Assembly: GCF_900101905.1 (NCBI RefSeq)
Contig: NZ_FNAJ01000009.1
Location: 227,321-291,320 of the forward strand
Length of the DNA stretch: 64,000 bases
DNA from: Myxococcus virescens
GTDB taxonomy: Bacteria > Myxococcota > Myxococcia > Myxococcales > Myxococcaceae
Direction of reading: 5' to 3'
Position 1 is the stretch's first letter; each line of letters opens with the position of its first letter. Made by a program: the position numbers and the translations under genes. The notes beneath the pieces were generated by a model that saw only the letters and a list, made by a program, of their open reading frames with translations, had not been told where the DNA came from and did not search any database. Below, one piece after another: positions 11,900 to 20,880 of this stretch.

Positions 11900-13609
11900 T
11901 CAGCGCTTCAGCTTCGCCTCGATGTGGGCGGCCTCGCCGCCGGAGAACGTCCCCTTCCATGTACGGTGGCCTTTGAGCCGGACCTGGATGGGGACGCGTC
12001 CCGCTGGAAAGCGGTTCTCGAGCAGCAGCGGCGTCGTCCCCAGCTCCGCGTCTCGGACCCAGACGGTGGCTCCAGGCGGGTCGCTGTCGATGCGCAGCAT
12101 CGGGGCCGACAGGCGGAGCCCCGTCGCCGACATCACCCGAATGAGCAGGGTGGAGCGCTGAGGCCACAGCCAGATGCCGGTGCCCACCAGCAGCGCCACG
12201 AGCAGCAGTCCCAGTGCCCGTTTCAGGCGCGAGCGCCGGAGGAGGGCGGCCTCATCGGGCCAGTCGCTCGCTGGTGAGGGCGGCCGCTCCGCCAGCTCCA
12301 GTGCATCGGCGTCGGTCTGGAGCACGCTCTTCGCTCCCGGCGTGACGTGTGTCTGGGGGACACTCTCCGCGAGCGTCTGATGCGCGGTGAGCTCGAGGCC
12401 CGCGGATGGCGCGAAGGCGCCCGGAGCGGTGGGCGTGCGAGGCGTTGCCGCCGCGCCCGTCGAGGCATCCGGCCACATCGCGCAGTGTGAGCACCGCGCT
12501 CGGGGCGAGGAGAGCACGTGGTTGCATCGAGGGCAGCGATGCACCATCCGCCCACTGACGCTGAGCGCCGCGCCGCCCGGCATGGAGAGAGGCTCTTCTT
12601 CCGGCGCAGCGGCCTCGGCGGGCGACGGCGTCTGCACGGCCATCGCCAGCGAACCCGCGTCAGCCTGTGCCTGCGTCACGGGGGGCCTGGCCGCCGTTGC
12701 CTGTTCACTCAGGGGCGGCGGCAATCCCAGCCCGCGAAGGAACGCGGCCAGCGTCTGCGACGTCGCGGGCTCGCCGGCTTGGGCCAACCACCGGGCAAAG
12801 CCTTGGGCCAGTGACTCCGGCGAGTGGAAGCGCTCCTGGGGCGCCCTCGCCAGCATGCGAATGACGGCGCCCGCCAGGGGTGTGGGCACGCCCGGCGGTG
12901 GCTCCACGGGCCGCGTCAGGATGGCGTAGGCCACCGCGCTCGCGTCCTGCTCGGTGTGGAACGGATGCCGCCCCGTGAGCAGCTCGTAGAACACGATGCC
13001 CAGGGAGAACTGGTCGCTCGCGGCGGTGGCGGGAGCGCCTTGCAGCACCTCGGGCGCGGTGTACGCCTCCTTCCCTCGGAAGACGCCGGGCGCGGTGTGG
13101 GCCGGGCCGGCCATCCGCGCGATGCCGAAGTCCGTCAGCTTCACCTCGCCCTCGCGAGACACCAGCACGTTGGAGGGCGACACGTCGCGGTGGGCCACCA
13201 TCACCGGCCGCCCGTCATGCACCTTCCGGTAGGCATGGCCGAGCCCCGCCAGGGCCTGATGGACGATGAAGGCGGCCAGGTGCGGAGGGAAGCGCACGCC
13301 CCGGAGCGCGGCCGAGCGCAGCAGCACGCCCAAGTCCCACCCGTCCACCAGTTCCATCACCAGGAAGAGCCCTTCGGGGCCCTGGCCCACGTCATGGACG
13401 GTGGCGATGTTCTGGTGTTGCAGCAGCGTGGCCAGCCGGGCCTCTGCCAGGAACATGCGCGCGATGTCCGGCTCGCGAGCCAGGTGGGGGAGCACCCGCT
13501 TGATGGCCACCGGCCGCTCGAACCCCTCCGCGCCGCGCGCGACGCCGAGGAAGAGCTCCGCCATGCCTCCAGAGGCCAGCGGGCGAACGAGCCGGTAGCG
13601 TTCGTTCAC
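11900..13609 (-). CDS. Ser/Thr protein kinase with zinc-ribbon, TM helix and PEGA domain
   Basis: The 569-residue protein begins with a complete eukaryotic-type kinase domain (about 1-275): glycine loop LASGGMAELFLG, VAIK lysine, catalytic loop AHRDVSPSNVLV, DFGIAR and the APE motif, so it should be active. A CPRCNHV/CSHC zinc-ribbon-like segment follows, then a transmembrane helix (GLLLVALLVGTGIWLW) and an outer C-terminal PEGA domain (DSDPPGATVWVRD...GTTPL). Topology implies cytoplasmic kinase and periplasmic PEGA. Start is GTG, 8 bp behind the DUF971 gene, so it is probably the last gene of the minus-strand operon. It converges on sspB with 7 bp between stops. Confidence 0.92.
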   Translation of the reverse strand: MNERYRLVRPLASGGMAELFLGVARGAEGFERPVAIKRVLPHLAREPDIARMFLAEARLATLLQHQNIATVHDVGQGPEGLFLVMELVDGWDLGVLLRSAALRGVRFPPHLAAFIVHQALAGLGHAYRKVHDGRPVMVAHRDVSPSNVLVSREGEVKLTDFGIARMAGPAHTAPGVFRGKEAYTAPEVLQGAPATAASDQFSLGIVFYELLTGRHPFHTEQDASAVAYAILTRPVEPPPGVPTPLAGAVIRMLARAPQERFHSPESLAQGFARWLAQAGEPATSQTLAAFLRGLGLPPPLSEQATAARPPVTQAQADAGSLAMAVQTPSPAEAAAPEEEPLSMPGGAALSVSGRMVHRCPRCNHVLSSPRARCSHCAMWPDASTGAAATPRTPTAPGAFAPSAGLELTAHQTLAESVPQTHVTPGAKSVLQTDADALELAERPPSPASDWPDEAALLRRSRLKRALGLLLVALLVGTGIWLWPQRSTLLIRVMSATGLRLSAPMLRIDSDPPGATVWVRDAELGTTPLLLENRFPAGRVPIQVRLKGHRTWKGTFSGGEAAHIEAKLKR

Positions 13610-13616
13610 GGAGCGC

Positions 13617-13955
13617 TCAGGCGGCGGGCTGGGTGATGTCGCGCAGCAGCTTCCAGGGATAGATGCCGGTGGTGTGGCCGTCGCTGAAGCTGAAGGCCAG
13701 CGCGTAGTTGCCCACGGGCTGCACCTGCTTGATGCGCAGGTCGGCGGGGACCTTCGACGGGTCCAGCGTCCGCTTGTTCGTCCATTCGTCCACGCACGCG
13801 GCGCAGGGGCACTGCTGGCGCAGCACCTGTGCGGTGGCGCCCGTCTTCACCCCGTCGTCCCACGTCAGGTCCAGGCGCGCGCCATCCGAGGACAGCTGTG
13901 CGTCCGTCGCGGTGACGGCTTGGGGGGCGGGCTTGATGCGGTCCCAGAAGCTCAA
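13617..13955 (-). CDS. DUF971 domain protein
   Basis: A 112-residue protein of the DUF971 (gamma-butyrobetaine hydroxylase N-terminal-like) family, seen in CPCAACVDEWT and GNYALAFSFSDGHTTGIYPW. Related small proteins are linked to iron-sulfur handling, but the function here is not established. The start is TTG at 13955 with GGAAGGTG as Shine-Dalgarno. It sits between the HD-GYP gene and the kinase gene on the same strand with short gaps. Confidence 0.88.
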   Translation of the reverse strand: MSFWDRIKPAPQAVTATDAQLSSDGARLDLTWDDGVKTGATAQVLRQQCPCAACVDEWTNKRTLDPSKVPADLRIKQVQPVGNYALAFSFSDGHTTGIYPWKLLRDITQPAA

Positions 13956-14011
13956 CGTTTCACCTTCCAGAGTCTCAACAGTCTTGCGCCCTCCCTACCA
14001 TCCTTCGGCCC

Positions 14012-15718
14012 TCAGGAGGCGAGCTTCACGGGCAGCCGGTGGCCCTCCAGCCGCACGCCCTGCTTCGCCAGCACCTGCTTCAGGGCCTGGACGACCTTCG
14101 GGTCCAACTGGGCGCCGCTGAGGTTGTCGAGGATTTCCATCGCCTTCTCCAACGGCATGGCCTTCTGGTACGGGCGGGTGGAGGTGCAGGCGTCGAAGGT
14201 GTCCGCGCACGCGACGATGCGGGCCAGCAGGGGAATGTCCTCGCCCTTGAGCTTGTCCGGGTAGCCGGTGCCGTCCCAGCGCTCATGGTGGTGGCGGACG
14301 CACGCGCGCACCGCGCCCAGGAAGCTCACCGGACCGATGATGGCGTCACCGATGGCGGGGTGCTCGCGCATGATGGCCATCTCCTGGTCCGTGAGCTTCG
14401 TCTGCTTGCAGAGGATGGACTCCACGATGCCAATCTTCCCGATGTCGTGGAGGATGCCGCCGTACTGCAGCTGCCGCAGCTCGCGCTCGGTGAGGCTCAG
14501 CTCCCGGCCAATCTGCACGGAGACGTCGCCCACGCGCTGGCTGTGGCCGCGGGTGTACGCGTCCTTCGAATCGATGGAGTTCGCCAGCGCGACGATGGTC
14601 TCCAGGTAGCCCTTCTCCAGGCTCTCATAGAGGCCGCGGTTCTCCATGTCGTACGCGAGCAGCTGCTTGCTCATGTAGTTGAACGTCTGCGCCAGCTCGC
14701 CCAGCTCGTTCTTCTGCTGGATGTCCACCTCGACGCCGAACTTGCCGTGCGCCAGCTCCAGCGCGCCGCTGATGAAGCCCTTGAGCGGCCGGGTGAGGTT
14801 CCGCGAGAAGAGCGCCGCCAGCACCACCGCCACCAGGATGGCCGCCCCCAGACCCAGGAGGATGCGCTGCTCCATGGTGTCCACCTGACGGTAGGCGTGC
14901 TCCACGGGTTGTTCGGAGACGATGGCCCAGCCCGTCTCGGGCAGCACCGTGTACGCGGCCACCACCGCGTCCCGGCCCTCGCCGAAGTTGCCGACGTGGA
15001 ACAGCTCCATGTCCGACTTGCCCACCAACTGCTTCAGCAGGTGCGCCACCGGGCCGCGCTGCGCCACGTCCTCGCCCAGGCCGGCGACGCCGCCACCGCC
15101 CGCCACGAGGTGTCCGTGCCGGTCCGCCAGATAGGCGAAGCCGGTGCTGCCCACGCGCTCCTGCTCCAGCATCTTCCGCAGGTCGGCCAGGGACAGGTCC
15201 GCCGCGATGTACCCCCGGACGGGCTCGCCCAGGGGGAAGGCCAGCGTCAGCACCGGCTCGCTGCCCTGCGGGTCCTTCACCACGTCCGCGTAGCGCACGC
15301 CCTCGATGTTCTCGAGCAGCGCCCGCGCGCGCTCCTCATGTCCGGCCAGCGCGGTGGGCGGCACGTCGTGCTTGGAGAAGGCCTGGAGTCCCGGCAGCCG
15401 CTGGCGGTTGGCGTCGAACACGGTGAGCGCCAGCACATCGCGCCGCTGGTTGAGCACCGAGGCCAGGTGCGTCTGCTGCGCTTCCAGGGGCAGGCCGAAG
15501 AAGCCGGGCACGCGGGCCAGGCCCAGCACCGCGTCGGTGGGCTCGCCGAGGAAGATTTCGGCCTTGAGGCGCAGCTGCTTCACGCGCTCCTGTGCCAGTT
15601 CCTGGGCGTCGCGCACCAGGAGCTCCCGGGTGTGGGAGACGGAGAGCCACCCCACCATCAGCGTGGGGACGACGCCCACCACCAGCATCAACAGGAGGAT
15701 GGCTTTGAACAGGCGCAC
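14012..15718 (-). CDS. membrane HD-GYP phosphodiesterase with Cache-like sensor and HAMP
   Basis: A 568-residue protein with an N-terminal transmembrane helix, a periplasmic sensor region of about 260 residues that looks Cache-like (GYIAADLSLADLRK; GWAIVSEQP), a second helix (ILLGLGAAILVAVVLAALF), a HAMP segment, and an HD-GYP domain. The HD-GYP signature is complete: GHSQRVG, LHDIGKIGI, HHHERWDGTGYP. Such enzymes hydrolyse cyclic di-GMP. GTG start. It follows the FecR and LysM genes with a 19-bp gap, so an envelope signal feeding c-di-GMP turnover is a reasonable inference. Confidence 0.92.
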   Translation of the reverse strand: MRLFKAILLLMLVVGVVPTLMVGWLSVSHTRELLVRDAQELAQERVKQLRLKAEIFLGEPTDAVLGLARVPGFFGLPLEAQQTHLASVLNQRRDVLALTVFDANRQRLPGLQAFSKHDVPPTALAGHEERARALLENIEGVRYADVVKDPQGSEPVLTLAFPLGEPVRGYIAADLSLADLRKMLEQERVGSTGFAYLADRHGHLVAGGGGVAGLGEDVAQRGPVAHLLKQLVGKSDMELFHVGNFGEGRDAVVAAYTVLPETGWAIVSEQPVEHAYRQVDTMEQRILLGLGAAILVAVVLAALFSRNLTRPLKGFISGALELAHGKFGVEVDIQQKNELGELAQTFNYMSKQLLAYDMENRGLYESLEKGYLETIVALANSIDSKDAYTRGHSQRVGDVSVQIGRELSLTERELRQLQYGGILHDIGKIGIVESILCKQTKLTDQEMAIMREHPAIGDAIIGPVSFLGAVRACVRHHHERWDGTGYPDKLKGEDIPLLARIVACADTFDACTSTRPYQKAMPLEKAMEILDNLSGAQLDPKVVQALKQVLAKQGVRLEGHRLPVKLAS

Positions 15719-15737
15719 GGCGTGGCTCCTCCAGGGG

Positions 15738-16634
15738 TTACTGCCACTGGCCCTTCTTCACTTCGAGTTTGAGGCGCTCGGACACCAGCTCGAAGTGCCT
15801 GGGCGCGCTGGGCTCGGACGGGCCCGCGGGTCCCACCGCGCGCACCGTCCACCGGTAGCTTCCCGCGGGTAGCACTGGCAGCTTCGCTTCCAGGCTGGTG
15901 ACTGTCTGGGTGAAGACGGCGCGTTGCTCCTGCGCGCGCGACACTTCCACTTCATAACGTTCCGCGCCCCGAACAGCCTCCCAGGTCAGCTTCACCGGGC
16001 CCAGGTGCCCGTCCCGGTCGGGGCGCCGCTTCAGGCGCGCGGAGTCCTCCGGTTGCCCGGGGCTGGGAGCCACCAGCGGCCGAAGGGGCGCGGGGGGCGG
16101 ATGGCCCTTCTCCACGCGGATGGATTCACCCTTGGCGACGGGCTGGGTGACGCCCTCGGCCTCCACGCGGACCGGCGGGCCGTGCTTCACGGTGACGGTG
16201 GTGCTGTCGCCGTCGCCCACTTCCACGGAGAACGCGGAGGACTGCGGTGAGCGGTCCGCCGCCACCAGCTTCCCCACGGCATTGGCCTCTGAGGCCGCCT
16301 GCGTGTAGCGCGCCTCGCGGAAATGGGACTCCGCGACCTTCAATCGGGAGGAAACCGCAGGGGGGACGCTCGCATCCTTCAAGCTGGCCACCAGCGTGCG
16401 CGCCGTCTCCAGGGCCTTCTGCGCCAGCACGCGCTCATGGCCGGGCACCTTCAGCCGGGTCCCCGCCGCCACGTCGTCCGAGGAAAGTCCGTTGAGTGCG
16501 CGCAGCTCCCCCGCGGCGCGCGCGTCGCCCAGGGTGCGCTGGGCCACCTGGCGCAGGGATTCGTTGGGGCCCACCACCACGGTGCCCGGGGGCGTCGTGC
16601 CCAGCCATGTGAGGAGGAGGAGCGCCGCCTTCAT
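15738..16634 (-). CDS. exported LysM-domain protein with Fn3-like C-terminus
   Basis: A 298-residue protein starting with a signal peptide (MKAALLLLTWLGTTPPG). A LysM-type domain follows (VVVGPNESLRQVAQRTLGD...LKVPG), expected to bind peptidoglycan. The middle is helical and then Pro-rich; the C-terminal ~95 residues resemble a fibronectin type III fold (VKLTWEAVRGAERYEVEVSR, PAGSYRWTVRAV). Its start overlaps the FecR gene by 4 bp. Probably a periplasmic envelope protein acting with its neighbours. Confidence 0.82.
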   Translation of the reverse strand: MKAALLLLTWLGTTPPGTVVVGPNESLRQVAQRTLGDARAAGELRALNGLSSDDVAAGTRLKVPGHERVLAQKALETARTLVASLKDASVPPAVSSRLKVAESHFREARYTQAASEANAVGKLVAADRSPQSSAFSVEVGDGDSTTVTVKHGPPVRVEAEGVTQPVAKGESIRVEKGHPPPAPLRPLVAPSPGQPEDSARLKRRPDRDGHLGPVKLTWEAVRGAERYEVEVSRAQEQRAVFTQTVTSLEAKLPVLPAGSYRWTVRAVGPAGPSEPSAPRHFELVSERLKLEVKKGQWQ

Positions 16635-17107
16635 TGGAAGACAATCTCCCTTCCCGCCTGGATGGTGGCGGACGGCGTGGTGACGGACAGGGACTGGGTG
16701 GCGGGCTTCTCCAGCTCCGCGTCGATGCGGCCCCGCAACACGGTGAGGTCCGTGCGCTGCTGGCCGGGGCGGGTGCGCGTCTCCGCGATGCTGATGAGCG
16801 AGTCCCCGGTGAGGTGCACCGTGCTGCCGTTGGCGGCGAAGACGATGTCGGTGCCGGCGCCCGCCTCGGTGCGGACCTTGTCATTCTCGTAGAGCGGCTG
16901 GCCTTCCCGGGCGGGGCTCCACTCGTCGGCCGTGGCGCGCTTGATTTGGACGCCGCCCTTCATGGCTCGCAGGTGTGCGCGGTGCGTGGCCACCGCGGGA
17001 GGCGTTGCCGCGTCGGGCGCGGACGGACGCTCATCGGCGGTGCAGCCGGCGGGGAGGGCCGAAAGCGCGAGGGCAAGCAACATGGGAGACCAGCGTCGTC
17101 CGTTCAC
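16631..17107 (-). CDS. FecR-domain lipoprotein
   Basis: A 158-residue protein with a lipoprotein signal and lipobox (LSALPAGC). The rest matches a FecR domain (GGVQIKRA, LYENDKVRTEAGAGTDIVF, VLRGRIDAEL, TTPSATIQAG). Here FecR is paired with LysM rather than with a sigma factor, as often seen in envelope proteins. GTG start; it is the first gene of the five-gene minus-strand run. The stop overlaps the next start by 4 bp. Confidence 0.85.
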   Translation of the reverse strand: MNGRRWSPMLLALALSALPAGCTADERPSAPDAATPPAVATHRAHLRAMKGGVQIKRATADEWSPAREGQPLYENDKVRTEAGAGTDIVFAANGSTVHLTGDSLISIAETRTRPGQQRTDLTVLRGRIDAELEKPATQSLSVTTPSATIQAGREIVFQ

Positions 17108-17179
17108 GAGAGGAGTTCCGGGGGACCCGAAGTCTATCGAAGGTGGACCCGAGGGGGGGCGGGCCTGGGTACACGCACG

Positions 17180-17983
17180 CTAGTCCAAACGGCGGTGCTC
17201 CAGGCAGGGGAGGTTGCGTCGGATGCGTGCTTGCAGCTCCGGGTCCACCGGCGCCAGCGCCAGCCCCTCGCCCTCGGAGGCTCGCGCCGTCACCAGTCCC
17301 CACGGGTCCACCACCAGGGCGTGGCCATAGGTGACGCGGTTGGCGGAGTGCCGGCCTCCCTGGGCGGGCGCCAGCACGTACGCCTGGTTCTCGATGGCGC
17401 GGGCCCGCAGGAGCACTTCCCAGTGGTCCTTGCCCGTCATGAGGGTGAAGGCCGCCGGGACCGCCAGCAGTGTGGCGCCTTCGCGGGACAGCCGCCGGTA
17501 CAGTTCGGGGAATCGCAGGTCGTAGCAGACGGACAGCCCCAGCCGGCCGACCTCCGTCTCCGCGGAGACCACCTCCGTCCCCGGCGCCACCGCCACGGAC
17601 TCCTGATAGGTCGCACCATCTCCCACCTCGACGTCGAAGAGGTGGATTTTCCGGTACACGGCCAGCCGCTCGCCGCCGGGGCCGAAGAGGACGCTGGTGT
17701 TGTAGAGGCGCCTACCCGGCGCGCCCGTCTCCAGCACGCTACCGGCCAGCAGCGTCACCTTCAGCTCCCGGGCCAAGCCGGCCATCCGGGACAGCGTCGG
17801 ACCGTCGAGCCCCTCGGCGGCGTCCTGCCGCTCGGGTTCCGGCCCCATCCAGGAGAAGTTCTCGGGGAGGCCCACCAGCCGGGCACCCAGTGCGGCGGCG
17901 CGCCGGACGAGCCGGGTCGCGGCTTCCAGGTTATGGGCCTTGTCGGCGGTGGACACCATCTGCGCGGCGGCGATGAGGTGCAT
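17180..17983 (-). CDS. Nit-family carbon-nitrogen hydrolase (deaminated glutathione amidase-like)
   Basis: A 267-residue nitrilase-superfamily protein with the full triad context: Glu in LVGLPENFSW, Lys in YRKIHLFDV and Cys in LSVCYDLRFPELYR. The IHLFDVEVGDG and RFPELYR segments point to the Nit1/Nit2 branch, which removes the amide from deaminated glutathione or alpha-keto-glutaramate. The ATG at 17983 (MHLIAAAQM) matches the family N-terminus; the frame extends 69 bp upstream but without family similarity. Divergent from rimP. Substrate is inferred from family only. Confidence 0.9.
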   Translation of the reverse strand: MHLIAAAQMVSTADKAHNLEAATRLVRRAAALGARLVGLPENFSWMGPEPERQDAAEGLDGPTLSRMAGLARELKVTLLAGSVLETGAPGRRLYNTSVLFGPGGERLAVYRKIHLFDVEVGDGATYQESVAVAPGTEVVSAETEVGRLGLSVCYDLRFPELYRRLSREGATLLAVPAAFTLMTGKDHWEVLLRARAIENQAYVLAPAQGGRHSANRVTYGHALVVDPWGLVTARASEGEGLALAPVDPELQARIRRNLPCLEHRRLD

Positions 17984-18131
17984 GGGCGCGTTATAACCCC
18001 CATGGGGCCTCGGAACCCCTGGGAATTCCTCGCCCTGCCGGGCGGGTTTCACCCGGAGCAGGAGGGCGCGTCCTTCCTTTACACCCCGACGGGGCGTGTG
18101 CTACGGACGCCCCCGACATTTTTCGATGAAG

Positions 18132-18172
18132 CACTTCGAAAAGTGGGCCGCGTGCCCGCTTTTCGTGTTTTT
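18132..18172 (+). terminator. intrinsic terminator with overlapping alternative hairpin in the rimP leader
   Basis: A 12-bp stem with one G-U pair (18137-18148 CGAAAAGTGGGC with 18154-18165 GCCCGCTTTTCG, loop CGCGT) is followed by TGTTTTT, the form of a Rho-independent terminator, ending 20 bp before the rimP ATG. A second perfect hairpin, CACTT/AAGTG at 18132-18136 and 18141-18145, uses the left arm and cannot form at the same time. This is the layout of an attenuator. Confidence 0.6.
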
Positions 18173-18191
18173 GGAGACTGGTTTCCCGCTT

Positions 18192-18677
18192 ATGTCGGAG
18201 AAGAACCTCAAGCAGACGGTGGAGGAGCGGGCCTTGGCCCTGCTCGAGCCCATTGTCGCGGGTGAAGGCCTGGAGCTCGTGGACCTGGAATTCCTCCGGG
18301 AGCGCGAGGGCTGGGTGCTCCGGTTGTTCATCGACAAGCCGGGTGGCCGCGTAGGGCTGGACGAGTGCACCCAGGTGTCGCGCGCGGTGGATCCGTCGCT
18401 CGACGTGGAGGACTTCATCCCCCACGAGTACAACCTGGAGGTTTCCAGCCCCGGAGTGGACCGTCCGCTGAGGAAGCCGGCGCACTTCGAGCGGGTGAAG
18501 GGACAGAAGGTGAAGGTGAAGACGTTCGGCCCGGTGGGAGAGCCCCCGCGCAAGAACTTCACCGGCACGCTGACCGAGGTGGCAGGCGACGGAATCTCGG
18601 TGGAGGTGGAAGGGGCCGGAACCTTCCACATCCTCTTCAAGGACATCGCCAAGGCGAACCTGGAGTTCCAGTTCTAG
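18192..18677 (+). CDS. rimP: ribosome maturation factor RimP
   Basis: RimP assists 30S subunit maturation. The 161-residue protein shows LELVDLEFLREREGWVLRLF, VSRAVDPSLDVED and YNLEVSSPGVDRPL, the core family motifs, and an SH3-like C-terminal half. The ATG at 18192 is chosen over the frame-open 18096 because family similarity starts at MSEKNLK. Gene order rimP-nusA is conserved in bacteria. Confidence 0.96.
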   Translation: MSEKNLKQTVEERALALLEPIVAGEGLELVDLEFLREREGWVLRLFIDKPGGRVGLDECTQVSRAVDPSLDVEDFIPHEYNLEVSSPGVDRPLRKPAHFERVKGQKVKVKTFGPVGEPPRKNFTGTLTEVAGDGISVEVEGAGTFHILFKDIAKANLEFQF

Positions 18678-18739
18678 ACGTCGACATACAGGGTGCCCCT
18701 CCGCGCGAGGGCGCCCGTGGACCCTTTTAGGAGAAGACC

Positions 18740-20440
<1,701 letters not shown>

Positions 20441-20463
20441 GCTAAGCGAGCAAGGGAGGGGAC

Positions 20464-20799
20464 GTGCGGCGCCCGGCTGGCCGGCCCAAGCCGGAAGTTC
20501 AGAACGTGGGGTCAGGTCCGGTCCGGACGTGCGTCGGATGCGGTTCGCGGCGACTACAGGCGGAACTGACCCGATTCGTGATAGGGCCCGGAGGCGCCAT
20601 CGAGGTGGACAGGAAGAGGCGGCTGCCAGGACGGGGCGCCTACCTGTGCGGTGCCGGTTGTCTGACGGCAGCGCTGAAGCGGAAGGCGTTTGGTAGGGCC
20701 TTTCGCGGAAAGGCGGGCCAGGTTGACCCGTCGCAGCTCGGACAGGCATGGGAGCAGGGGGACGGTGAGCGGAGGGGTGCGGGGGGGAGTGGGTGTTAG
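20464..20799 (+). CDS. ylxR: YlxR-family RNA-binding protein
   Basis: The 111-residue protein has the YlxR (DUF448) signature RTCVGCGSRR, then GRGAYLCG, and many basic residues. YlxR proteins sit between nusA and infB and are thought to bind RNA or act in RNase P/nucleoid functions. GTG start with GGGAGGGGAC upstream. The C-terminal ~25 residues are low complexity and may not belong to the fold. Confidence 0.9.
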   Translation: MRRPAGRPKPEVQNVGSGPVRTCVGCGSRRLQAELTRFVIGPGGAIEVDRKRRLPGRGAYLCGAGCLTAALKRKAFGRAFRGKAGQVDPSQLGQAWEQGDGERRGAGGSGC

Positions 20800-20880
20800 T
20801 CACCACTCGCACACATTTTCGGGTTTGGACTAGGGTGCTGCGCCCCGGAGTCGGCGGAGCAGAAGGCCATCAAGGGCAAT

